In this document: in pieces, positions 23,883 through 30,529 of the stretch | Numbering within the stretch: position 1 is the stretch's first letter | Layout of the letters: each line of letters starts with the position of its first letter | Source of the DNA: Bacteroidales bacterium | GTDB taxonomy: Bacteria; Bacteroidota; Bacteroidia; Bacteroidales; GCA-2748055 | NCBI GenBank assembly: GCA_029938715.1 | Contig: JAOZUK010000034.1 | Span: 1 to 33,988 of the forward strand | DNA: 33,988 nucleotides | Direction of reading: 5' to 3' | The notes under the pieces: model-generated | What the model saw: the letters and a program-made list of their open reading frames with translations, nothing else | What the model was told of the DNA's origin: nothing | The model's database searches: none | Made by a program: the position numbers and the translations under genes

Positions 23883-24758
23883 TCAGACCCTTACTGTCTT
23901 CCTGATCTCTGAGGGAGAGACCCCCAATTTGTTCTTGAAGATGCGACTGAAATAGTAGATGGACTGAAAGCCAAGTTCGTAACTGATCTCCTTAATGCTT
24001 TTATCGGTATAGAGCAACATCTCTTTAGCCCTAAGGATCTTCAGATCCAGGTGATACTGAACAGGAGGAACTCCGGTATATTTCTTAAACATCTTACGGA
24101 AGTAGGAATACCCAATGTTATTCTCTTCTGCAAAGGATTGGAAATTAATCTCAGCTTCCACATTCTCCCGAATGGTAAAACAGGCATTCTGGATAATCTT
24201 CTCCACCCTCTTACCACTGAAATCTTTCTGTTTATCCATGGAGACAATAAACCCAAGTAATTTCATAATCATTCCTGCAGCCACCTGCTGGTACCCGGGT
24301 TTTTCCTCCTTTACGTAGTTAAAAATTTTAAAATAGGTATCTATGATCTCCTCCCTGTATCCCACTTCCACCACAGAGTTCTTCTGAGTAAACCAGGGAC
24401 GTCCAAACAATTGATGAGCGATGTATCCCGAAAATCCAACATATTGCTCCACCCACCCTGTGCTCTTTTTTGGTTTGTAACGGTGCCATTCTCCAGGCTT
24501 AATAAAGATCAGGGACCCGGGAGCTATTTTGACCTTTCCCCCCTGGTTCTCATAAACTCCTGTACCTTCAGTGATATAATTAATCTGGTACTCATTCAGA
24601 GTCCTGCCATTCTCATAACTAAAATAATAACCTGAAGGATGTGTGGTTGGAGGATAGATCACACCAGGTTTAATATCAGCCCTGCCAGCGCAATTAAGGA
24701 ATAGTCCCCAGTCCTTATCCTCTTGCCCGGGATTAACGTACTTGAAAAACTCTTCCAC
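23883..24758 (-). CDS. AraC-family transcriptional regulator (cupin sensor, HTH_18)
   Basis: The 291-residue protein has a cupin-like sensing domain at about residues 20-130 (IAPGSLIFIKPGEWHRY) and a C-terminal pair of helix-turn-helix motifs at about 185-288 (FAEENNIGYSYFRKMFKKYTG and IKEISYELGFQSIYYFSRIFKN) typical of AraC/XylS. The start codon is GTG at 24758: an in-frame stop lies only six codons upstream and the nearest ATG upstream is out of frame. It is divergent from rhaT and lies between the rhamnose operon and the polysaccharide units, so it is probably the rhamnose-responsive activator of the whole locus. An AraC-type protein, RhaR, activates rhamnose genes in Bacteroides thetaiotaomicron, but I cannot tell whether this is its orthologue. 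Confidence 0.88.
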   Translation of the reverse strand: MEEFFKYVNPGQEDKDWGLFLNCAGRADIKPGVIYPPTTHPSGYYFSYENGRTLNEYQINYITEGTGVYENQGGKVKIAPGSLIFIKPGEWHRYKPKKSTGWVEQYVGFSGYIAHQLFGRPWFTQKNSVVEVGYREEIIDTYFKIFNYVKEEKPGYQQVAAGMIMKLLGFIVSMDKQKDFSGKRVEKIIQNACFTIRENVEAEINFQSFAEENNIGYSYFRKMFKKYTGVPPVQYHLDLKILRAKEMLLYTDKSIKEISYELGFQSIYYFSRIFKNKLGVSPSEIRKTVRV

Positions 24759-25056
24759 TGATCCTGAATTTAATCATAAATTACTATGACATTGAGGTGG
24801 CAATTTATCCAAATTAACCGGGCTGGCAAGGATTTAGCCATAAATAATGCAAATAGAGATTTAAACTTTTTGAGATTGAATTCTGCATCTTTTTGAACTT
24901 CCTGCTATGTAATTTTGATATTCGCTTCGAATTTGTCTCATTTTGTGCAAACAATAGACCATATTATTCATTGATCACATGATCTGTATCCTCTATTTTT
25001 GATAAACAAATTCTCAATAAATAGAACATTGACTGAATCTTAATAATTAAGACATC
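24759..25056. other. Divergent intergenic region between regulator and rhaT
   Basis: This 298-bp AT-rich region holds the rhaT promoter candidate (24971-25001) and three short dyads: ATTCG-CTT-CGAAT (24920-24932), TTTG-TG-CAAA (24942-24951) and GATCA-CA-TGATC (24973-24984). I find no clear copy of the TGTCCA half-site cluster seen at 12248-12313. A promoter for the regulator gene on the minus strand is not obvious. Confidence 0.6.
24971..25001 (+). promoter_or_regulatory. Candidate promoter of the rhamnose operon
   Basis: TTG at 24971-24973, a 20-bp spacer and TATTTTTG at 24994-25001 match the Bacteroidetes -33/-7 consensus. Transcription would start near 25008, giving a leader of about 50 nt. 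A perfect dyad, GATCA-CA-TGATC (24973-24984), lies within the spacer and could be bound by a regulator. Confidence 0.58.
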
Positions 25057-26085
25057 ATGATCGGAATTCTTCTTATTGCCATCGGAAGTATAGGTGCTGC
25101 CAGCTTCTATGTTCCCTTTAAAAAAGTTAAACAATGGTCCTGGGAATCCTACTGGATCGTACAGGGCCTGGCAGCCTGGATCATCGCCCCCTGGGTATTT
25201 GCATTAATTACGGTACCATCAGGAGAATTGATGAACATCCTGCGAGAAGCTCCTACATCAGCCAAATGGCTCACAATTATGTTCGGAGCACTATGGGGTG
25301 TGGGGAGCCTGACATTCGGGCTCAGCATAAGGTACATGGGTATTGCGTTGGGTCAGAGCATGGTGCTTGGGCTTGCAGCTGCACTGGGCACATTGATACC
25401 AGCCATTGTGAACGGTGATGACCTCTTTTCTTCCCGGGCAGGGATACTAACCATTGTGGGTGTCTCCATTGCCCTTGCCGGTATCGCTATTATCGGTTAT
25501 GCCGGGTTCCTTAGAAGTAAAGGTCTTTCAGAAGAAGAGAGAAAGGCTGCTGTGAAGGATTTTGCACTCAAGAAGGGTCTTTTTATCGCGCTTATTTCTG
25601 GTGTGATGAGTTCTGCTTTTGCCTACGGTCTGAATGGCAACGCAAGCGGGAAGCTTATCGAAAAAATGGCACTGGAACACGGCACAAATGAACTATACCT
25701 GAGTAATCCGACTTTGATCTTCATACTGTTTGGTGGATTTATAGTAAACTTAATCTATTGTGTCGGCCTGAATATTAAAAACAAGACCTATAAGGATTAT
25801 ATATCGGTCTCTGCCGGTGTCTTCCTGAACAACATTGCTTTCACTTTCCTTGCCGGATTTCTCTGGTTTCTGCAATTCCACTTCTATGGGATGGGGAAGA
25901 GTCTGGTTCCGCCAGCTATGGAAGCCTTTTCATGGAGTATCCTCATGGCCCTGGTTATTGCCATGAGTAACATATGGGGACTTTTCCTCAAGGAATGGAA
26001 AGGAGTAAGCAGGAAAACCATTGTGGTGCTTCTGATAGGGATCCTGGTATTGATCCTGTCAACATTTGTAATTAGTTTAAATTAA
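25057..26085 (+). CDS. rhaT: L-rhamnose/H+ symporter
   Basis: The 342-residue protein is an integral membrane transporter with about ten hydrophobic segments, recognised as RhaT of the drug/metabolite transporter superfamily: it begins IGSIGAASFYVPFKKVKQWSWESYW, with IAPWVFALI, LWGVGSLTFGLSIRYMGIALG, and the later GVMSSAFAYGLNGNA and NIAFTFLAGFLWFLQFHFYGMG. The E. coli protein is of nearly identical length. It brings L-rhamnose into the cytoplasm with protons. It is the first gene of the operon, behind the promoter candidate at 24971-25001, and its stop codon overlaps the Shine-Dalgarno sequence of rhaM, so the two are likely translationally linked. Confidence 0.93.
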   Translation: MIGILLIAIGSIGAASFYVPFKKVKQWSWESYWIVQGLAAWIIAPWVFALITVPSGELMNILREAPTSAKWLTIMFGALWGVGSLTFGLSIRYMGIALGQSMVLGLAAALGTLIPAIVNGDDLFSSRAGILTIVGVSIALAGIAIIGYAGFLRSKGLSEEERKAAVKDFALKKGLFIALISGVMSSAFAYGLNGNASGKLIEKMALEHGTNELYLSNPTLIFILFGGFIVNLIYCVGLNIKNKTYKDYISVSAGVFLNNIAFTFLAGFLWFLQFHFYGMGKSLVPPAMEAFSWSILMALVIAMSNIWGLFLKEWKGVSRKTIVVLLIGILVLILSTFVISLN

Positions 26086-26090
26086 GGAGG
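26085..26090 (+). promoter_or_regulatory. Strong Shine-Dalgarno sequence for rhaM
   Basis: AGGAGG lies 8 bp before the ATG of rhaM and begins at the last base of the rhaT stop codon. Strong SD sequences are uncommon in Bacteroidota, which usually rely on AT-rich leaders, so this copy stands out among the starts in this window. Confidence 0.6.
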
Positions 26091-26098
26091 AAATAGAG

Positions 26099-26416
26099 AT
26101 GCACAAGCGTATCGGTTTTAAAATGAAAGTCAATCCAGGGGTGATTGAAGAGTATAAAAAGAGACACAATGAGCTCTGGCCTGAACTTCATAAGCTGTTA
26201 AAGGACGCTGGAATTTCTGAATACAGCATATTTTTTGATGAAGACACCAATTATCTGTTTGCTTTCCAAAAGCAAGAAGGTGAGCAGGGATCACAGGATC
26301 TTGGTAAAACTGAAATAGTTAAAAAATGGTGGAAATTCATGGCAGATATCATGGAAACAAATTCCGATAATTCACCGGTTTCCATTCCTCTTGAAGAGGT
26401 TTTTTATATGGAATAG
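26099..26416 (+). CDS. rhaM: L-rhamnose mutarotase
   Basis: The 105-residue protein matches RhaM (EC 5.1.3.32), which interconverts the alpha and beta anomers of L-rhamnose so that the isomerase gets its preferred form. Family landmarks are MKVNPGVIEEYKKRHNELWPEL with the active-site His at H23, YSIFFDEDTNYLFAF, the KKWWKFMADIM helix and SDNSPVSIPLEEVFYME at the C-terminus. The length equals that of the E. coli enzyme. It lies 13 bp after rhaT and 28 bp before rhaI, in one operon. Confidence 0.95.
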   Translation: MHKRIGFKMKVNPGVIEEYKKRHNELWPELHKLLKDAGISEYSIFFDEDTNYLFAFQKQEGEQGSQDLGKTEIVKKWWKFMADIMETNSDNSPVSIPLEEVFYME

Positions 26417-26444
26417 CAACAATACTAACATTAATTAATATCAC

Positions 26445-27713
26445 ATGAGCAAATCAGATACAGTAACAAAAGCATTTGAAGCAGCTAAAGGACAGTATGC
26501 CCAGATCGGGGTAGATGTGGAAGCTGCCATGAATAAACTGGATGAATTTCCTATTTCACTTCATTGCTGGCAGGCCGATGATGTGGGGGGATTTGAAACT
26601 CCGGATTCAACACTTTCGGGAGGTGGTATTCAGGCCACCGGTAACTATCCTGGCAAGGCGACAAATATTCCTGAACACCGCATGGACCTAGAGAAATCCA
26701 TGAGTCTGATCCCTGGCAAGCAGCGACTGAACCTTCACGCCATCTATGGGGACTTCCAGGGCCAATTTGTGGACCGCGACCAGATTGAGATAAAGCATTT
26801 TCAGAGCTGGATTGACTGGGCAAAAGATCAGGGAATCGGTATGGATTTCAACTGCAGTGTATTTTCCCATGCGAAAGCCAGCGACGACCTGACCCTCTCG
26901 CACAAAAACAAAGAGATTCGTGATTTCTGGATTGAGCACACCAAAAGGTCCCGTGCCATTGGAGCCGAGATGGGGAAACAGTTAGGAAGCCCCTCAATTC
27001 ACAACATTTGGATCCAGGATGGTTCCAAAGACATTCCGGTAGACCGATATGGCCACCGTGCTATTCTAAAGGATTCGCTGGATGAGATCTTCGCAGAAAA
27101 ATTCTCCACCGACCACCTGAAGGATGCCATTGAGAGCAAGCTCTTCGGCATCGGATTGGAAGCCATGACTGTGGGTAACTCTGAGTTTTACCTGGGTTAT
27201 GCAGTGGAAAATCAGACCTTGATCTGCCTGGATAGCGGTCACTTCCATCCTACCGAGCAGGTGGGCGATAAAATTTCTTCGGTCTTACTGTTTGTACCTG
27301 AGATTCTGTTACATGTGACCAGACCCATCCGTTGGGACTCCGATCATGTGGTGACCATGAACGACGATACCATGATGATCGCACAGGAGATTGTTCGTTG
27401 CGATGCACTGGACAGAGTACATATGGGACTCGACTTTTTCGATGCCAGTATCAACAGGATCGGCGCCTATGTGGTGGGAACCAGGGCTGCTCAGCAATCT
27501 ATGTTATTTGCATTGTTGGAGCCCAGGGATATATTGCTGAAGTATGAAGAAGGTGGACAGTTTTTTGAGCGCCTGGCTATGCTGGAATTACTCAAAACAA
27601 AACCCTTTGGTGCAGTATGGGATTACTATTGTCTGAAAAATGACGTTCCCGTAGCCCAGGACTTTATCACCGAGATTCAGCAGTATGAAAAGGATGTTCT
27701 AAGCAAAAGATAG
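26445..27713 (+). CDS. rhaA: L-rhamnose isomerase
   Basis: The 422-residue protein is an RhaA/RhaI-type isomerase (EC 5.3.1.14) converting L-rhamnose to L-rhamnulose. It shows FPISLHCWQADDVGGFE near the N-terminus, PGKQRLNLHAIYGDF, GMDFNCSVFSH, IWIQDGSKDIPVDR, and the metal-binding series GLEAMTVGNSEFY, LICLDSGHFHPTE and RWDSDHVV that supplies the Glu, Asp and His ligands of the two metal sites. The length is close to that of the E. coli enzyme (419). It is the third gene of the operon. Its mRNA is followed by a TAG microsatellite and an intrinsic-terminator-like hairpin before the kinase gene. Confidence 0.96.
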   Translation: MSKSDTVTKAFEAAKGQYAQIGVDVEAAMNKLDEFPISLHCWQADDVGGFETPDSTLSGGGIQATGNYPGKATNIPEHRMDLEKSMSLIPGKQRLNLHAIYGDFQGQFVDRDQIEIKHFQSWIDWAKDQGIGMDFNCSVFSHAKASDDLTLSHKNKEIRDFWIEHTKRSRAIGAEMGKQLGSPSIHNIWIQDGSKDIPVDRYGHRAILKDSLDEIFAEKFSTDHLKDAIESKLFGIGLEAMTVGNSEFYLGYAVENQTLICLDSGHFHPTEQVGDKISSVLLFVPEILLHVTRPIRWDSDHVVTMNDDTMMIAQEIVRCDALDRVHMGLDFFDASINRIGAYVVGTRAAQQSMLFALLEPRDILLKYEEGGQFFERLAMLELLKTKPFGAVWDYYCLKNDVPVAQDFITEIQQYEKDVLSKR

Positions 27714-27735
27714 AAAGTAGTAGTTTTTTTTCATA

Positions 27736-27753
27736 TAGTAGTAGTAGTAGTAG
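27736..27753 (+). repeat. TAG trinucleotide microsatellite
   Basis: Six perfect tandem TAG units follow the stop codon of the isomerase gene (itself TAG at 27711-27713), with a shorter TAG run at 27718-27723 separated by a T-tract. In phase the units are tandem stop codons; they may vary in copy number by slippage. Confidence 0.75.
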
Positions 27754-27768
27754 TTTTAGTTGGTAAAG

Positions 27769-27806
27769 ACAGCGGCCTGGACACGTTCTTAGCCGCTGTT
27801 TTTTTT
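27769..27806 (+). terminator. Intrinsic terminator-like hairpin inside the rhamnose operon
   Basis: The perfect 8-bp stem ACAGCGGC (27769-27776) / GCCGCTGT (27792-27799) with a 15-nt loop is followed by eight Ts, the form of a rho-independent terminator. It ends 14 bp before the kinase ATG. It could terminate part of the transcripts or protect the 3' end of a rhaT-rhaM-isomerase mRNA, lowering expression of the downstream genes. Confidence 0.75.
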
Positions 27807-27820
27807 AAATCAAAATAGTT

Positions 27821-29206
27821 ATGAGCAAAGAGGTTGTATTGATATTTGACATTGGGAAAACCAATAAAAAAATCCTGGTATTTGATAAGTCACTTGGAAT
27901 TTTGCATGAAGATGAAACCATTTTCGAAGAGATCCCCGATGACGATGGATTTGATGGAGATGATATAGAAAGGCTTGAAAAGTGGATGCTGGAGGCATGT
28001 ACAAAGTATCTTCAAGATGACCGTTATATTGTACGAGGAATCAACTTCACCACCTATGGAGCCACCCTGATGTACCTGGATAGCCAGGGCAAAAGGTTAA
28101 CACCTGTCTATAACTATTTAAAGCCCATGCCGGAGGGAATTGTGGAAACCCTCTACGAAACAAATGGTGGTGAAGCTGAATTTTGCAGAAATACTGCCTC
28201 TCCCGCATTGGGTATGCTGAATTCGGGTTTCCAGGCTTTGTGGCTCAAGGAAAAAAAGCCCGAAATATTTAGCCAGGTAAAAACCATACTACACTTTCCT
28301 CAGTACCTGTCGTACCTGCTTACCGGTAAAACCTCTTCAGAGCATACCTCCATTGGATGTCATACCGGACTCTGGGATTTTGATCTTATGGCCTATCACC
28401 CATGGACAAAACAATTGGGAGAAACCCTACCAGATCCCGAACTGGTTGAGACAACTTACCCTTCCACTATTTTTGAAAATCAGATTCCGGTGGGTATAGG
28501 GATTCATGACAGCTCATCGTCGCTTGTGCCCTATTTTATGAACTCCCCTGAGGAGTTTATCCTGGTATCTACGGGAACATGGTGTATCTCCATGAATCCA
28601 TTTAATTCAGAACCTTTATCAGCCGACCAGCTAAAGAAGGATTGCCTGGCCTATATGAGTATTCAGCAGAAACCCGTTAAGTCCTCCCGTCTGTTTATGG
28701 GTCGCATTCATGATGTGAATGTGGAAAGGTTAAACGAACAGTTTGGTGTGGATAAGTCGGCCTACAAGACAGTTGCTCTGGACGAAGAGATGATCAGATC
28801 ACTAAACCAAAAGAGCACTGGTGAAAGGGTTTTCTTTCATGGGGGTGTTCCCCAGGATTATGTAGATAATTCCGTTGACAGGGAAACATTTGAAAACTTT
28901 GAAGAAGCCTATCATCAACTGGTCATCGACCTGGTGGATCTTACTGAAGAATCAATCGACCTGATAATAGACAAAGACGATACCACAAAGAATATATACA
29001 TCAGTGGTGGATTTGCCAAGAATCCCATCTTCCTTAAGCTAATGGCCAGCCACTTCCCTGACAAAAAAGTCTACACTTCGGAAGTTGCCAACGCCACATC
29101 CCTTGGTGCAGCACTGGTATTATGGAAGGGCATTGATACTGAATTTAATCCTGCCATTGACCTGGGATTGAAGTCCTTTAACGGAGACCCATCCCTGGTT
29201 GGGTAA
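27821..29206 (+). CDS. FGGY-family sugar kinase, probable L-rhamnulokinase
   Basis: The 461-residue protein is an FGGY kinase. The first phosphate-binding loop is LIFDIGKTNKKILVFD (D10), D230 in GIHDSSSSLVPYF fits the catalytic aspartate, VSTGTWCISMNPF is the conserved adenosine-side loop, and KNIYISGGFAKNP the second ATP segment. It is shorter than E. coli RhaB (489) and has its own sequence character, so it may belong to a Bacteroidota type of rhamnulose/fuculose kinase. Between the isomerase and aldolase genes it is most likely to phosphorylate L-rhamnulose at O-1. It follows the hairpin at 27769-27806 and may be expressed at a lower level than the genes before it. Confidence 0.87.
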   Translation: MSKEVVLIFDIGKTNKKILVFDKSLGILHEDETIFEEIPDDDGFDGDDIERLEKWMLEACTKYLQDDRYIVRGINFTTYGATLMYLDSQGKRLTPVYNYLKPMPEGIVETLYETNGGEAEFCRNTASPALGMLNSGFQALWLKEKKPEIFSQVKTILHFPQYLSYLLTGKTSSEHTSIGCHTGLWDFDLMAYHPWTKQLGETLPDPELVETTYPSTIFENQIPVGIGIHDSSSSLVPYFMNSPEEFILVSTGTWCISMNPFNSEPLSADQLKKDCLAYMSIQQKPVKSSRLFMGRIHDVNVERLNEQFGVDKSAYKTVALDEEMIRSLNQKSTGERVFFHGGVPQDYVDNSVDRETFENFEEAYHQLVIDLVDLTEESIDLIIDKDDTTKNIYISGGFAKNPIFLKLMASHFPDKKVYTSEVANATSLGAALVLWKGIDTEFNPAIDLGLKSFNGDPSLVG

Positions 29207-29219
29207 ATAACTGATTAAC

Positions 29220-30515
29220 ATGGAAAAACTAGATACGCTCTTACAGCATCCCCGTGATCAGATTACGGAGATTATAAAACGAATCTACAACGCCGGATTA
29301 ACCACAACCTCCGGCGGCAATATATCCATTAAAGATGGGGAAGGAAACATCTGGGTAACGCCCAGTGCCATCGATAAAGGAACCCTTCAGCGGAAAGATA
29401 TTGTTCGTGTAAAACCCGATGGCAGCGTTGTTGGGCATTACAAACCATCTTCCGAATTCCCCTTCCACAAGGCCATATATGATGCAAGACCTGAGATCAA
29501 GGCAGTGATCCATGCTCACCCCCCTGCGCTGGTTTCATTCAGCATTGTCAGGAAGCTTCCCAATATGAACATCATTCCACAGGCCAAACATATTTGCGGT
29601 CCCATAGGATATGCTCCATATGCCATCCCTGGTGGAGAAGAGCTGGGTAAGAAAATTGCAACAGAATTTGAAAAGGGAGTAAATGCAGTGATCATGGAGA
29701 ACCATGGAACAGTAGTGGGTGGTACCGACCTGAAAGATGCATATGTCCGGTTTGAAACCCTGGAGTTTTCTGCCAGAACCATTATCAATGCCAGTACCAT
29801 TGGAACTCCCTCCTATCTGGCTGAAGATCAAATTGAAGCATTTGAGTCACAGATACCCAATGATGTACTTGAAATGACCTCTGTTGAGCACACCGAAAAG
29901 GAGCTCTCACTTCGCCGTCACATCAGTACATTGGTAAAGCGCTCATGCAAACAGGGACTGATGATTTCCTCCTATGGAACGGTTTCTACCAGGTTGAAGG
30001 GAAATGATTTTCTGATCACACCCCGCAATGTCCCAAGGTGGGAAATAGAATTGGAAGATATCGTTCAAATTGCGGATGGCAAACGGGAACCCGGAAAATT
30101 ACCCAGCAGGGCTGTGAAAATTCATCAGCAAATCTACAGGGAGAATCCACATGTGAACTCCATAATTCTTACACAGCCGCAACATATTATGGCTTATGGG
30201 GTTTCTGGAAAAAAGCTGGATGTGAGAACCATCCCGGAAAGTTGGATATTCCTGCAGGATATTCCCATGGTAGAGTTTGGAGAACAATTTGATGGATCAG
30301 AAGAATTTGCCAAATTGTTTACTCCCGACACTCCTGCGGTTATCATTAAAAATGATTCCATTATTGTAACAGGAGACAAGCTTCTCCAGACTTTTGACCG
30401 TCTGGAGGTGGCTGAATTCAGTGCTCAGTCATTGATCATGGGGCATCCGCTGGGTGACCTGGTTCCCATAAATGAAGATCAGATTGAAGAGCTGCGCAAG
30501 AAATTTTTAACCTGA
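29220..30515 (+). CDS. Tandem class II aldolase/adducin-domain protein, probable rhamnulose-1-phosphate aldolase
   Basis: The 431-residue protein contains two class II aldolase domains. The first (about 10-205) is complete: E79 in SSEFPFHKAIYD, the zinc pair H98-A-H100 and H162 in MENHGTVVGG. The second (about 225-431) keeps the fold (GLMISSYGTVSTRL, KIHQQIYRENPHVNSIIL) but lacks the active-site residues: R297 replaces the Glu, TQPQH stands where HxH should be, and KNDS replaces ENHG. It should cleave L-rhamnulose-1-phosphate to dihydroxyacetone phosphate and L-lactaldehyde, with the C-terminal half serving a structural or regulatory role. It is 13 bp after the kinase gene and 14 bp before the GH78 gene. 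No lactaldehyde-handling enzyme is present in the window. Confidence 0.85.
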   Translation: MEKLDTLLQHPRDQITEIIKRIYNAGLTTTSGGNISIKDGEGNIWVTPSAIDKGTLQRKDIVRVKPDGSVVGHYKPSSEFPFHKAIYDARPEIKAVIHAHPPALVSFSIVRKLPNMNIIPQAKHICGPIGYAPYAIPGGEELGKKIATEFEKGVNAVIMENHGTVVGGTDLKDAYVRFETLEFSARTIINASTIGTPSYLAEDQIEAFESQIPNDVLEMTSVEHTEKELSLRRHISTLVKRSCKQGLMISSYGTVSTRLKGNDFLITPRNVPRWEIELEDIVQIADGKREPGKLPSRAVKIHQQIYRENPHVNSIILTQPQHIMAYGVSGKKLDVRTIPESWIFLQDIPMVEFGEQFDGSEEFAKLFTPDTPAVIIKNDSIIVTGDKLLQTFDRLEVAEFSAQSLIMGHPLGDLVPINEDQIEELRKKFLT

Positions 30516-30529
30516 CAGGAGATGCCATT

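Noticed and set aside
27716-27760. Possible CRISPR or minisatellite from the TAG-rich stretch
   Set aside because: Units are only 3 bp with no spacers; it is a simple microsatellite.
27778-27783. TGGACA in the loop of the operon terminator, matching the half-site
   Set aside because: A single isolated copy without flanking agreement or a paired site; probably chance.
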